Shown here one piece after another: positions 35,622 to 44,649 of a stretch of DNA of 53,885 bases. The stretch spans positions 1 to 53,885 of the forward strand of contig JAQYAV010000114.1 of NCBI GenBank assembly GCA_029338675.1, in the 5' to 3' direction. The notes under the pieces are model-generated. The model was not told where the DNA came from and did not search any database. It saw nothing but the letters and a program-made list of their open reading frames with translations. Origin of the DNA: Lachnospiraceae bacterium (lineage in GTDB: Bacteria; Bacillota; Clostridia; Lachnospirales; Lachnospiraceae). Position 1 is the stretch's first letter. Each line of letters begins with the position of its first letter. A program made the position numbers and the translations under genes.

Positions 35622-36989
35622 TTATTTTACTGAGTTTGCAGCGTTATAAATTTTTTTCCACAAGCCTGGAACATCTTCTGTAACTCTATCATCACTAGAG
35701 TTTGTTAAAATAATAATTGTGATTCCTGTATCAAGATCCGTTGACATATAATTTGAAAAACCATCAATATATCCAGCATGCCAAACCTTAGAACCCGTTA
35801 CCTGTAAACCACATGCATAATATGTTGGTACTTTGTTCGGATCGACCTTAGGTTCTTCATATTCAGTTCCAAGTTCTTGTTTAAGTTTTTCTTGTTCTTT
35901 TTCATATCGTTCCTGTTCTTTTTGTGCTATCTTTGTTGTATCAACCATCCTGTAAAATGTATCACTACTAACAACATTTCCCTTAGTTAAATTACGAAGC
36001 CATGAAAACATATCAAATACATTAGATCTTATTCCTCCTGCTGAAAACAAGGTTTCATAACTACTTGAAACAAAGCCTTCTGATTGCATATAGCTAACCG
36101 CATCCCCTTCTAATGGCTTTAAGCTACTATTATCCATATGGCAAGGCTTAAATATATTTTCAGCTACATACTCGTCATATTTCATTCCTGATACCTGTTC
36201 AATAATGCAACCAAGCATGTAGTAATTTGTATTGCTGTATGAATACTTTTCATCAGGAGTGAATTTCAGTTCATCATTATATATGTTACGAAGCATATCA
36301 TCCCTTGACCATGGATATTCATCCAAGCCCTTATAATCATTATTTTCTACAAAGCTGTCATATATTTCCTTACAGTCACTTACAGAAATAAAATTTTCCA
36401 TATCATTTAAGTAATCAATTATTCCTGAACGCATTTGCATTAGCTGTAAAATAGTAATATCTTTACCATATATATAATCTGGAAAATATTTATCAATTGT
36501 ATCATTAATATCTAACTTTCCTTCTTCATAAAGCTTCATTATTGAGGTTGCCGTAAATGACTTTGTGAGAGATGCAATTCCATATCTTGTCATCAAAGTA
36601 TTATTTATACCATCCCATTTAGAAGCCTTGCCAAAGGATTCTGCATAAACAATATCATCATCTACTCCAACTAAAATAGTTCCTTGTACACTATGATTGT
36701 TCATTTCCTTTTGTACAGTAGATTTAATTACTTTATATTTTGGATCTAAAATGTATGTATCATATTCCAAATTGTCATATACATTAAAAAATTTCTCTTC
36801 TTGTTCAACATCAGCTTCTTGTTGTTTTCCAGCCATGCTTTCTTCTCTTAAAGACATACTGTCACTAAAGGATGCTATTGTCTTATCAAAAAAAGCATCC
36901 ACATTCTTATTGTTTAACTCATAAAATCCATAATAAGTAGCTACAAGCATCAAAACAATTCCTATTAAAACTAGTAATATTTTTTTCAT
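35622..36989 (-). CDS. Membrane-anchored serine hydrolase of the beta-lactamase / class C PBP family
   Basis: A 455-residue protein with an N-terminal membrane anchor (residues 3-22) and an extracytoplasmic catalytic domain. It shows the SxxK motif SLTK with helix (about 146), the YxN motif YSN in KYSYSNTNYYMLG, and HAGY near the C-terminus in place of the KTG box. Family members are esterases, D-aminopeptidases or carboxypeptidases acting on peptidoglycan or small amides. A Glu/Lys-rich insertion (KEQERYEKEQEKLKQELG) near residues 355-375 is unusual and probably a projecting coiled coil. It is a single gene with AAAGGA before the start. Confidence 0.88.
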   Translation of the reverse strand: MKKILLVLIGIVLMLVATYYGFYELNNKNVDAFFDKTIASFSDSMSLREESMAGKQQEADVEQEEKFFNVYDNLEYDTYILDPKYKVIKSTVQKEMNNHSVQGTILVGVDDDIVYAESFGKASKWDGINNTLMTRYGIASLTKSFTATSIMKLYEEGKLDINDTIDKYFPDYIYGKDITILQLMQMRSGIIDYLNDMENFISVSDCKEIYDSFVENNDYKGLDEYPWSRDDMLRNIYNDELKFTPDEKYSYSNTNYYMLGCIIEQVSGMKYDEYVAENIFKPCHMDNSSLKPLEGDAVSYMQSEGFVSSSYETLFSAGGIRSNVFDMFSWLRNLTKGNVVSSDTFYRMVDTTKIAQKEQERYEKEQEKLKQELGTEYEEPKVDPNKVPTYYACGLQVTGSKVWHAGYIDGFSNYMSTDLDTGITIIILTNSSDDRVTEDVPGLWKKIYNAANSVK

Positions 36990-37208
36990 AAGTAAAATCC
37001 TTTCGTTTCCAGTAAGCGTAACTACACATATCCTTAGGTGGTTAATATTTCACCAGCACTATGTCCCTTTCTTTAGTTAAAATATATATTATATAATCCA
37101 TTATACAGTAATTCACATCATAAAAAAACGACAAAATATATATAAAAAGCAGAACATATCACCAACCGAAAAACTTATCACAAGATAGAAATACTCATCA
37201 CAAAAAAC

Positions 37209-37263
37209 AAAATAAAAGGGGCTTGCCAAAACGATATTCATCGTTAAAGCCATAGTCCCTTTT
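37209..37263 (-). terminator. Terminator of the dockerin gene
   Basis: AAAAGGG/CCCTTTT (37214-37220, 37257-37263) encloses an inner AACGAT/ATCGTT stem (37230-37235, 37240-37245), followed by a T-rich tail on the minus strand. The rest of the 36990-37300 gap is AT-rich with no other clear element. Confidence 0.7.
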
Positions 37264-37300
37264 ATATATAGGTGAAATTAATATTTGTATTTCAAAATAA

Positions 37301-38230
37301 TTATTCTAATAACTTTATCCTCAATTTAAGTAAATCGCGAAGATCTACCCTACCATCTCTATTCATATCAGCATTTCTCATTTGATCCGCAGAAAGATTA
37401 ATACAACATAAAATATATTTTTGTAAATATACAAAATCAGCTGCTGAAACTGTTCCATTTAAGTTAACATCTCCCCCCAAAAACTTTGGAGTTGAAGCAG
37501 CATCGGCATAATCTGGACGAATATATCCATATATCTGCCATGATCTCGAATCACTCATTTCTACTACTTTTACACTTTTATTTATTTTATTTTGTTCACT
37601 TGCATTATGGTAGCCCCAAATGTAGTCAAAGTAGCTATCATAATCCCATGGCTTTTGGCTTAATTCAGTGTAATTTCCCTCGACAGTTTTAATCTTTGCA
37701 TCTCTTCCTTCTCCAGAAACTTCAACAACAATCGCTATATGTTCTGGACCGTCATAAATGTAATTTACGTAATCCTCATATTGATCATTGTAGCACCATG
37801 CATTTTCTTCGTATACCACTAAATCACCTACTCTTGGTGTGAAATATGGATCATAGCACTTAGCAATATTAGAAACACCTCTAACAAATCTACCTGAGTC
37901 ATATACTTCCCAATCGTTCTTATTATCTGCTACAAGGTAGAAATCTCCTAATTTATTCGATTCGCCATCAACACATCTCTTTACTAACTCAGTAACAGAA
38001 GTTGACGAATAACTTGTGTTATATACACCTAAGGCATCGCATACAAAAGCTGCACACCAGCCACCTACACCATAATAATTATACATTTGTCTTCCGCTTC
38101 TGTTTAATGCATACTGAGCTGCTTCACTTGGACTTCTTAAACTTTGTTTTGCACTTGCATCTGCCTTAAAAACTGGCATACTAAGCGCCATTGATAACGC
38201 TAATCCAAAACATAATAATTTCTTTTTCAT
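37301..38230 (-). CDS. Secreted CHAP-like cysteine amidase with C-terminal type I dockerin
   Basis: A 309-residue exported protein. The signal peptide is residues 1-27 (KKKLLCFGLALSMALSMPVF, then ADASA). Residues 33-205 resemble a CHAP/NlpC-type amidase: GGWCAAFVCDALGV carries the candidate Cys, and GPEHIAIVVEV the candidate His; these enzymes cut peptidoglycan or amide bonds. Residues 250-309 are two dockerin repeats (GDVNLNGTVSAADFVYLQKY; ADMNRDGRVDLRDLLKLRI) with calcium-loop Asp/Asn residues. A dockerin binds a cohesin on a scaffold or at the surface; no cohesin gene is in the window. A promoter lies at 38317-38345. Confidence 0.83.
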   Translation of the reverse strand: MKKKLLCFGLALSMALSMPVFKADASAKQSLRSPSEAAQYALNRSGRQMYNYYGVGGWCAAFVCDALGVYNTSYSSTSVTELVKRCVDGESNKLGDFYLVADNKNDWEVYDSGRFVRGVSNIAKCYDPYFTPRVGDLVVYEENAWCYNDQYEDYVNYIYDGPEHIAIVVEVSGEGRDAKIKTVEGNYTELSQKPWDYDSYFDYIWGYHNASEQNKINKSVKVVEMSDSRSWQIYGYIRPDYADAASTPKFLGGDVNLNGTVSAADFVYLQKYILCCINLSADQMRNADMNRDGRVDLRDLLKLRIKLLE

Positions 38231-38316
38231 TTTTTCCCCTCAATTTCCTTCTCAAACAATTCACTAGTCGAGAACTTTTTCATATTTTTATTTGAGCTCA
38301 TTTAGTCGACTTGTTA

Positions 38317-38345
38317 AGTGTATTGCAATTTATTTACAATTTCAA
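38317..38345 (-). promoter_or_regulatory. Promoter candidate of the dockerin gene
   Basis: On the minus strand, TTGAAA (38340-38345), a 17-bp spacer and TACACT (38317-38322) lie 87 bases before the start. The leader holds an AAGTCGACT palindrome-like element. Between here and 38460 the sequence is AT-rich without other signals. Confidence 0.5.
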
Positions 38346-38481
38346 TAATTTTTTATTAATTCTTATACTTTTCTTATATGTTTTACAATTATTTTTGTGC
38401 ATTTTAACTCACAAAAATAAGCATCAATGGTAAAATATTATTCATTTATTGCTTTTTTATTATCTGAATACTTTTTGGCAT

Positions 38482-38542
38482 AAAAAAATCCTCCTGTGAT
38501 AACTAATAATACCTGTGTTGTTCATTATCATCCCGAAGGATT
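38482..38542 (-). terminator. Terminator of the HPt gene
   Basis: On the minus strand, AATCCT near 38542-38536 pairs with AGGATT near 38487, with inner GATAA/TTATC pairing, followed by seven T. It is 50 bases past the HPt stop. The AGGAGG in its right arm is followed by an ATG and a 10-codon frame that I regard as chance. Confidence 0.65.
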
Positions 38543-38590
38543 GTGCATTTCCAATTTGTACCAATCTTAACTTTCTAGCTTTTATTTAAT

Positions 38591-38953
38591 TCATTTACTA
38601 TCACTTAATTCCCTTAAGATATCCACTGTCCTAATATATTCTTCCTTTACAGCATTAAATAAATTAGGCAAATTAGGGCTATCCAAACCTAATGGTCTTA
38701 GTTCTTCTGTTAATTTAGAGCTTATCTCATATAATCTGGTAAATCCTAAATTAGCACTTAAGCCTTTAAGGGTATGTGCTCCTCTAAATGCCAGTTCTGC
38801 ATTCTTCTTTTCTAAACCCTCTTCAATTTTAGCCAAACTTTTATCCTCAAGAAATTTTAATGCGAAATGCTTAACTAGCTCATCTTTTCTAATTCTGTAC
38901 AAAATATTATCATAATCAGCCTCTAATTTATCGTAACATTCTTTTACTGTCAT
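38591..38953 (-). CDS. Stand-alone HPt phosphotransfer protein
   Basis: A 120-residue all-helical protein with the HPt signature AHTLKGLSANLGF (phospho-accepting His about residue 60) and a second helical pair ending in a charged tail. It relays phosphate between receivers. It is divergent from a lone receiver gene at 39184, 230 bases away, and the two may be partners. A hybrid kinase elsewhere in the window (20898) already has its own HPt. No kinase is adjacent. The ATG lacks a strong ribosome site. Confidence 0.9.
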   Translation of the reverse strand: MTVKECYDKLEADYDNILYRIRKDELVKHFALKFLEDKSLAKIEEGLEKKNAELAFRGAHTLKGLSANLGFTRLYEISSKLTEELRPLGLDSPNLPNLFNAVKEEYIRTVDILRELSDSK

Positions 38954-39183
38954 ACCTATTCTCCTAATCTAATACATACAATAAGTCAAACGCACTATTA
39001 CATAGATTTTTACATTTTAACATAAATTTTACTATCATATTATCATTTTAACTATACTACAAATAGTCTAGTATTTTTGACTTTTTTGTGTTAAACTTAA
39101 TTCAGTATTCTAACGATTTTGACAATTATTTTACTCAATTGTTCTACGTGTATTTTAAGGCAAGAAAGGGGTACTTGCATACT

Positions 39184-39531
39184 ATGAAGGCAGTATACAT
39201 TGATGACGATGCAATTAGTTTAGAAATGGGTGCAACGATTTTGAACAATATTGATATGATATCAGAGCTTCATACATTTCAAACAGCAAACGAACTAATA
39301 GAATACATATCTAATGAATCTATTGATATAGCTTTTTTAGATATTATACTCGAGGATATTGATGGCATTTCACTTGCTATGGAAGTGAAAAGACTTCAAC
39401 CAAAATGCAAGGTTGTTTTCATTAGTTCATCAAGAGATTTTGCTCTTGAAGCATTTCAGGTTTATGCTTCAGGATATCTTGTTAAACCGATTGTTGAATC
39501 AGAAGTAGCAAGACTACTTATGAATATTTAA
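39184..39531 (+). CDS. Receiver-only response regulator
   Basis: A 115-residue CheY-like receiver: MKAVYIDDDAISLE (acidic pocket), FLDIILEDIDGI (phosphorylated Asp about 53), FISSS and YLVKPI. The sequence style is that of LytTR-type receivers, but the output domain is absent and the frame ends shortly after the last helix. The ATG at 39184 is 12 bases after AAAGGGG. A TTG at 39175 is an alternative start with closer spacing. It is divergent from the HPt gene, so the pair may be one relay. It could be a truncated LytTR regulator, because the next sequence is a decayed region. Confidence 0.85.
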   Translation: MKAVYIDDDAISLEMGATILNNIDMISELHTFQTANELIEYISNESIDIAFLDIILEDIDGISLAMEVKRLQPKCKVVFISSSRDFALEAFQVYASGYLVKPIVESEVARLLMNI

Positions 39532-39602
39532 CTATCTTGTTTTTTTATTTTAATATTTCAGTATTTATTGAGTATTAAACTTTATTGAAAGGAGTGCTTT
39601 TA

Positions 39603-39913
39603 ATGGGGTTTTTAACAGGAAAGACTGCTATTATTACTGCTTGAGGACGTGCAACATTAGATGATGGTAGCTGCGGTTCTATTGGATATGGTATTGCTAC
39701 TGCTTACGCAAAAGAAGGTGCCAATCTTGTAATCACAGGAAGAAATGTCACTAAACTTGAAGAAGCAAAAGCAGAATTAGAAGAAAAATATGGAATTAAG
39801 GTACTTGCAGTTCAGGCAGATGTTAATTCTGGAGCTGATAACGAAGCAGTTATCTCAAATGTTATCAAGCAGACTATAGATGAATTCGGAAGAATTGATG
39901 TATTAATCAATAA
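39603..39913 (+). pseudogene. Short-chain dehydrogenase/reductase N-terminal fragment
   Basis: Starting at an ATG with GGAG upstream, the frame reads MGFLTGKTAIITA, then a TGA stop at 39642-39644. It continues GRATLDDGSCGSIGYGIATA, YAKEGANLVITGRN, VLAVQADVNSGADNE and FGRIDVLIN. This is the NAD(P)-binding half of an SDR enzyme up to the segment before the NNAG motif. At about 39913 the homology ends abruptly; the catalytic Ser-Tyr-Lys half is missing. The gene is therefore both interrupted and truncated. A selenocysteine reading of the TGA is unlikely. Confidence 0.85.
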
Positions 39914-40166
39914 GAGCTTTTCCTATAAATGGATTAACATAATTTGATATATCAACAAACTCCTATGGTGATTCAACAATTACTGATAAAGGAAATATTC
40001 CACCAACTAACACTGCTAGATAAATCACGCCAGCAAAAAATACACCTTTGTTTGATTTTATTTTGTCCGAACTAAATCTAACTATATTCTTTTCATTTAA
40101 CTTATACATAATAAGTGGTAGCAAGAAAATAATTCCTATTGCACCAACGTAAAGCTTAAATTTCAC
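39914..40166 (-). pseudogene. Fragment of an unrecognised membrane protein
   Basis: On the minus strand an ATG at 40166 starts MKFKLYVGAIGIIFLLPLIM, a membrane segment, followed by a polar stretch and a second membrane segment (GVFFAGVIYLAVLVGGIFPL). A TAG stops the frame at 39963. The same frame continues beyond the stop (EFVDISNYVNPF) up to the junction with the SDR fragment, which suggests that the gene was once longer. I do not recognise the family. A short but intact 67-residue protein is the alternative. Confidence 0.5.
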
Positions 40167-40234
40167 TATAGGTGTTTTTATATATTAATAAGTCAAACAA
40201 AAGTAATAATGAAAAAATACTCAAACGATTTCCA

Positions 40235-40879
40235 TTATGCATCAGCCTTAGTATTTAATGCATATATAACCCATTCAGCTATATTTGTGGCATGGTCACC
40301 AATTCTTTCAAAATATTTTGCCACCATCAAAAGATCTACTGCTTCTTCTCCACCTTCTGGATTATTTCTTATTAGATTAATAATATCTCCCTTTGTTGAA
40401 TTAAATAACTCATCGACTATATTATCATGTTCTATTACTTCTTTTGCTTTATCCCTATCTCTTTCAACATACGCTTCAAGACTGTGATTAAGCATTATTA
40501 TAGTCTCAGCTGCCATTTTTCCAATATGTTCATAATTATTCAAAGGATTTTTATCCTTCATATATATTGTCATTTCTGATATATCTGCTGCATGATCTCC
40601 TATTCTTTCCATGTCTGTTACCATCTTCATTGCCGCAGTAATTGTTCGCAAATCTCTTGCAACAGGCTGTTGTTGAATCAAGAGATTAAAACATATATTT
40701 TCAATTTTCTTTTGTTGATGATCAACATTCACATCGCCCTCCATAATTTTTTTTGCTGTTTCCACATCTCCATTATTTAATGCTTCAACAGACTCCTTTA
40801 TGGAGTTTTCAATCATTATGCCCATATCAATCATTTCTCTATTTAAATTTCTAAGTTGTTCTTCAAACTTACTACGCAT
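40235..40879 (-). CDS. phoU: PhoU phosphate-signalling regulator
   Basis: A 214-residue helical protein made of two three-helix PhoU repeats with the motifs MERIGDHAADISE and FERIGDHATNIAEW that bind metal and contact the Pst transporter and PhoR. It represses phosphate-starvation signalling and tunes Pst uptake. The start at 40879 follows GGGAGG. It is the last gene of the pst operon, 41 bases after pstB. No PhoR/PhoB gene is in the window. Confidence 0.95.
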   Translation of the reverse strand: MRSKFEEQLRNLNREMIDMGIMIENSIKESVEALNNGDVETAKKIMEGDVNVDHQQKKIENICFNLLIQQQPVARDLRTITAAMKMVTDMERIGDHAADISEMTIYMKDKNPLNNYEHIGKMAAETIIMLNHSLEAYVERDRDKAKEVIEHDNIVDELFNSTKGDIINLIRNNPEGGEEAVDLLMVAKYFERIGDHATNIAEWVIYALNTKADA

Positions 40880-40920
40880 ATTTTCCTCCCAATCACAAAG
40901 CAAAAAATCAACAATATAGT

Positions 40921-41679
40921 TTATCCAAATCGTCCTGTTATATAATCTTCAGTTCGTTTATCCTGTGGATATGAGAAAATCGACTTAGTTTCGCCAAATT
41001 CAACCATTTCACCTACTAGGAAAAAAGCAGTATAATCTGACACTCTAACCGCCTGCTGCATATTATGGGTTACAACAACTACAGTATATTTTTTCTTTAA
41101 TTCTTCCATTAAGTCTTCTATCTTAGTTGTTGAAATAGGATCAAGAGCTGACGTTGGTTCGTCCATTAAAAGCACCTCTGGCTCAACTGCTAAAGCTCTT
41201 GCAATACATATTCTCTGTTGCTGTCCACCTGAAAGGCCTAAAGCAGATTTCTTTAGTCTATCTTTTACCTCATCCCATATTGCCGCACCTTTTAAGCTTT
41301 TTTCAACTATTTTGTCTAAGGTTTTCTTGTCTTTTATCCCATGAACTCTAGGTCCATATGCAATATTGTCATAAATACTCATTGGAAACGGATTAGGTTG
41401 TTGAAAAACCATACCAACTCTTTTTCTAAGCAAAGTAGTATCCTGATTCTTGTTGAAAATGTTTTCTCCATCAATTTTAACTTCACCAGTAATCCTTACG
41501 TTATCAACTAAATCATTCATTCTGTTTAAGGTTTTCAGAAATGTAGATTTTCCACATCCTGATGGTCCTATAAATGCAGTTATTGATTTTTCCTTGATAT
41601 CCATATTTACATTTTTTAGTGCATGATTTTCACCATAATATAAATTTAGGTCTCGCACCGAAATCTTTACATTATCCAT
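40921..41679 (-). CDS. pstB: Phosphate ABC transporter ATPase PstB
   Basis: A 252-residue ATPase powering phosphate import through PstCA. It shows Walker [10 protein letters not shown], the PstB-typical [30 protein letters not shown], the signature LSGGQQQR, Walker [14 protein letters not shown] and [10 protein letters not shown] at the end. The gene starts five bases after the pstA stop, as in other pst operons. Confidence 0.97.
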   Translation of the reverse strand: MDNVKISVRDLNLYYGENHALKNVNMDIKEKSITAFIGPSGCGKSTFLKTLNRMNDLVDNVRITGEVKIDGENIFNKNQDTTLLRKRVGMVFQQPNPFPMSIYDNIAYGPRVHGIKDKKTLDKIVEKSLKGAAIWDEVKDRLKKSALGLSGGQQQRICIARALAVEPEVLLMDEPTSALDPISTTKIEDLMEELKKKYTVVVVTHNMQQAVRVSDYTAFFLVGEMVEFGETKSIFSYPQDKRTEDYITGRFG

Positions 41680-41684
41680 ATAAA

Positions 41685-42548
41685 CTAATCCTTTCTAGTC
41701 TTATCAATACTTTTTCCTGCAACCATTTTGGTAACAATATTTATTAATAAAACAATAATTAAAAGAACAACAGCAATACCAAACGCTGTATCAAAATCAC
41801 CTTCACTTGTAGCAGATAGATACATTTGTATTGTAAGAGTTCCTCCCGACTGAAATGGTTTATTAAGCAAGCCCTCTAAACCTTTTGGTAAAAGCTTTGC
41901 ACTTCCTGCTGTAAAAAGCAAAGCAGCTGATTCACCAACTATTCTTCCAATTGCAAGTACTGTTCCTGTAATTATTCCCGGCATTGCACCTGGAATTAAT
42001 ATAGTCCTAATCATATGCCACTTTCCACTTCCAAGTCCAATACTTCCTGCTCTTTGCGAATCAGGAACTGTTTTTAATGCTTCCTGAGTATTTCTAGTAA
42101 TTAGTGGTAAAACCATAAGAATCAGAGTAAATGTTCCTGTAAGAATTGAATATCCAAAGCCTAATTTTTCTCCAAAAAACATCATTCCAAAAAGACCAAA
42201 TATTATAGACGGAATTCCTGCTAGAGTTTCTGTTGCATATTCAATAAATGTAACTAATTTTCCTTTTTTCGCATATTCATTTAAGTATATAGCACTTCCT
42301 ACTCCAATAGGTGTTGCAACTAACATAGTTAGTAAAATGACAATAATTGTATTAACAATATTTCCTGCTATACCGACAGTGCCTTTTAGCACACTGGTAA
42401 CTGATGAAAGAAACTTCCAGTTAACAGTACCAATGCCCTTTACAAAAACATATATTATTATTCCTAAAAGAAGAAAAACAGAAAAAGCCGAGCATGTATA
42501 TATCATCAAATCTGTTAATATATCTTTTATCTTTCGTTTTAGTGTCAT
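41685..42548 (-). CDS. pstA: Phosphate ABC transporter permease PstA
   Basis: A 287-residue inner-membrane protein with six predicted membrane segments. Family motifs include [29 protein letters not shown] and the coupling loop [20 protein letters not shown]. It forms the phosphate channel with PstC. Its ATG overlaps the pstC stop (ATGA), so translation is coupled. Confidence 0.96.
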   Translation of the reverse strand: MTLKRKIKDILTDLMIYTCSAFSVFLLLGIIIYVFVKGIGTVNWKFLSSVTSVLKGTVGIAGNIVNTIIVILLTMLVATPIGVGSAIYLNEYAKKGKLVTFIEYATETLAGIPSIIFGLFGMMFFGEKLGFGYSILTGTFTLILMVLPLITRNTQEALKTVPDSQRAGSIGLGSGKWHMIRTILIPGAMPGIITGTVLAIGRIVGESAALLFTAGSAKLLPKGLEGLLNKPFQSGGTLTIQMYLSATSEGDFDTAFGIAVVLLIIVLLINIVTKMVAGKSIDKTRKD

Positions 42549-43438
42549 TCTGCCACCTTCTTTCTAGCTCTTAGAAGTATAAAGTTAACAATCATAATGA
42601 ATATGTATAGAACCATTCCAACAGTAAACAAAACTCTTCTATGAAGTCCCTGTGCATATCCCATTTCGCTAACAATTTGTGTTGTAAGTGTTCTTACCGA
42701 GTTGAAGAAAAATGGTGCATTTACTGCTCCACCCGCTACCATATTTATAGCCATTGCTTCTCCTAAAGCTCTTCCTATTCCAAGAACAACACCAGTCAAT
42801 ATTCCTGATTTTGCTGCTGGTATTACAACTTTATATATTGTTTGCTCCTTTGTTGCACCAAGAGCTAAAGACGCAGCTCTTAAACTTCCTGATACGGCCT
42901 TCATTGAGGAACAGCTCACACTTATTACAGTTGGTAATATCATAATTGCTAGAACAATTATTGCCGAAAGCATATTAGCACCTCCTGTAAACTGATGCTC
43001 ACTGTCTCCAGCATATATAATTTTTTCTAACTTATACATTGCAGGATTTAGAACCATCATACCAATCAGTCCGTATATTACAGATGGTATTGCTGCAAGA
43101 AGCTCTACAGCTCCTCCTACAATACTACCTAATTTTTTTCCTGCCATTTCTGACAAAAATACCGCTGTATTAAGTCCAATAGGAACTCCGATTAATATTG
43201 CCATTCCAGTTCCAACTAAGGAAGCAAGAATAATAAACAATATTCCATACATCGGTGAATCTGCTGTTGGCATCCATTTTGTTCCAAACAATAAATCTCC
43301 TACACCAATTTCCTTAAGAGCAGGTACACCCTTTATAAACATATAAAGAGTTATTGCAGCCACCGCAAATATAGCTATTACAGCACTTGTCAAAAATATA
43401 CAGTATGCAATTTTTTCTACTATTGCTTTTTTATTCAT
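42545..43438 (-). CDS. pstC: Phosphate ABC transporter permease PstC
   Basis: A 297-residue six-helix permease with GTGMAILIGVPIGLNTAVFL, LLAAIPSVIYGLIG and the coupling loop GSLRAASLALGATKEQTIYKV. It pairs with PstA. Two adjacent ATG codons (43438 and 43441) follow AAGGGG; either may be used. The pstS stop is about ten bases upstream. Confidence 0.96.
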   Translation of the reverse strand: MNKKAIVEKIAYCIFLTSAVIAIFAVAAITLYMFIKGVPALKEIGVGDLLFGTKWMPTADSPMYGILFIILASLVGTGMAILIGVPIGLNTAVFLSEMAGKKLGSIVGGAVELLAAIPSVIYGLIGMMVLNPAMYKLEKIIYAGDSEHQFTGGANMLSAIIVLAIMILPTVISVSCSSMKAVSGSLRAASLALGATKEQTIYKVVIPAAKSGILTGVVLGIGRALGEAMAINMVAGGAVNAPFFFNSVRTLTTQIVSEMGYAQGLHRRVLFTVGMVLYIFIMIVNFILLRARKKVAE

Positions 43439-43448
43439 CATTTTCCCC

Positions 43449-44291
43449 TTACTGTGGAATAATTAAACCTACCTTTTTAATTACCTCTTTACCAGCGTCA
43501 GACTTAATATAATTAAACCATTCCTGAACTAATTTATTCTGTTCGCTAATTGCACCCTTTGTAGCCATTACAAATGGTCTTTGAAGCATGTATTTTCCTG
43601 CCAAAATCTCTTCTTCTGTTGGCTTTGCGCCATCAATTGATACTCCAACTACAGTATCATCAACTACATCTAATGATACATATCCAATTGCTCCTGGAGT
43701 TGCAGAAACCTTAGCCAAAACTGCACCTGTTGAATCCAACTCCTGTGCATACGCACATGCATCCTTTAACTCTAAAAGCTCTTCAAAAGCATCTCTTGTA
43801 CCTGAACCAGCTTCTCTACCGATAACAACTATTGCTTCATCCTTTCCACCAAGCTCACTCCAGTTTTTAATTTCACCCTTGTATATCTTTGCAAGATTGT
43901 CTGAAGAAATATCTGTAACAGAATTGTCCTTATCAACAATTACCGCAATACCATCAATTGCAACAATATTTTCAACTGAGCCTGCTGATTTTTCTTCGTC
44001 CTTTAATTTTCTTGACGAATTACCAATATTAACTGAACCTGCTGCTAAGGATTCAAGTCCTGCTCCAGAACCAGTATACTCTACAGTAACTGTAATATTA
44101 GGGTACTGTCCCATAAAGCTTTCTGACATTGCCTCGCAAAGCTTCTCCATAGAAGTTGATCCAGCTAGTGTTACATTTCCACTAAGCTCATCGCCCTTTG
44201 CTTCTTTCTTGCCACATCCTGTAAATGAAACTGCCATAAGGGATATTCCCATTAATGCTGCTATTATTTTCTTTTTTGAATTCTTTTTCAT
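43449..44291 (-). CDS. pstS: Phosphate-binding lipoprotein PstS
   Basis: A 280-residue lipoprotein. The signal peptide ends in the lipobox SFTGC (Cys 26). Binding-protein motifs include VTLAGSTSMEKL (phosphate-binding Ser/Thr loop), VEYTGSGAGLESLAAGSVNIGNSSR (in two parts here) and IGREAGSGTRDAFEELL. It captures phosphate outside the membrane and delivers it to PstCA. It is the first gene of the operon. A tandem TTTACA pattern lies about 80 bases upstream. Confidence 0.96.
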   Translation of the reverse strand: MKKNSKKKIIAALMGISLMAVSFTGCGKKEAKGDELSGNVTLAGSTSMEKLCEAMSESFMGQYPNITVTVEYTGSGAGLESLAAGSVNIGNSSRKLKDEEKSAGSVENIVAIDGIAVIVDKDNSVTDISSDNLAKIYKGEIKNWSELGGKDEAIVVIGREAGSGTRDAFEELLELKDACAYAQELDSTGAVLAKVSATPGAIGYVSLDVVDDTVVGVSIDGAKPTEEEILAGKYMLQRPFVMATKGAISEQNKLVQEWFNYIKSDAGKEVIKKVGLIIPQ

Positions 44292-44370
44292 TGTTAAATT
44301 ATTCCTCTTTTCTCTAATCTGTTTTATTATTCGGCGCCATATATTTTACTCTTCTATAATAGTGACGTAA

Positions 44371-44399
44371 TGTAAATTATAAAATCACTGTTATGTAAA
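44371..44399 (-). promoter_or_regulatory. Pho-box-like tandem TTTACA upstream of pstS
   Basis: On the minus strand, TTTACA occurs at 44394-44399 and again at 44371-44376, a 23-bp period (close to twice the 11-bp Pho-box spacing), with TTTTATAAT between. PhoP-type boxes in Firmicutes are tandem TTNACA units, but here the intermediate units are poor. Only a weak case. Confidence 0.3.
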
Positions 44400-44412
44400 A
44401 CCTTAGTAAAGC

Positions 44413-44649
44413 TTATGCGAAATCATGGTTATATAAGTAAATTATTGAGCCATACAAACCAATAAATGCTCCAGGTAGTCCTATAAACACAAGAAGTTCC
44501 GAATAACTAGGCCATATATTTTTTCCAACTAATAGCCAGGCAATCCCACCAATTAACATCCAAATTAAAATCATTGAAATTAAAAAAAATCTTATTTTGT
44601 TTTCTTTTTTGATATTTAATTCATTTACCTTCACCCATATTTTCTTCAT
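44413..44649 (-). CDS. Small two-helix membrane protein, unknown function
   Basis: A 78-residue protein. A basic N-terminus (MKKIWVKVNELNIKKENKIR) is followed by two membrane segments (FFLISMILIWMLIGGIAWLL; LLVFIGLPGAFIGLYGSIIYL), suggesting a hairpin with both ends inside. The start at 44649 follows AGGAG at ten bases; a longer frame from 44670 has no ribosome site. It is upstream of pstS in the same direction but probably separate. I do not recognise a family. It could be an immunity-like or regulatory membrane peptide, but nothing nearby supports a specific role. Confidence 0.6.
   Translation of the reverse strand: MKKIWVKVNELNIKKENKIRFFLISMILIWMLIGGIAWLLVGKNIWPSYSELLVFIGLPGAFIGLYGSIIYLYNHDFA

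Noticed and set aside
38460-38520. AGGAGG plus ATG and a 10-codon frame on the minus strand after the HPt gene
   Set aside because: The AGGAGG is part of the terminator's right arm, and the T run lies between it and the ATG.
39642-39644. TGA in the SDR frame as selenocysteine
   Set aside because: It lies in the Gly-rich NAD loop, where Sec has no known role. No SECIS-like hairpin was seen just after it, and the gene is truncated as well.
43588-44370. A 260-codon open frame on the plus strand opposite pstS
   Set aside because: pstS has clear lipobox and binding motifs in the other strand. The plus frame has no ribosome site and low-complexity composition, so it is a shadow.
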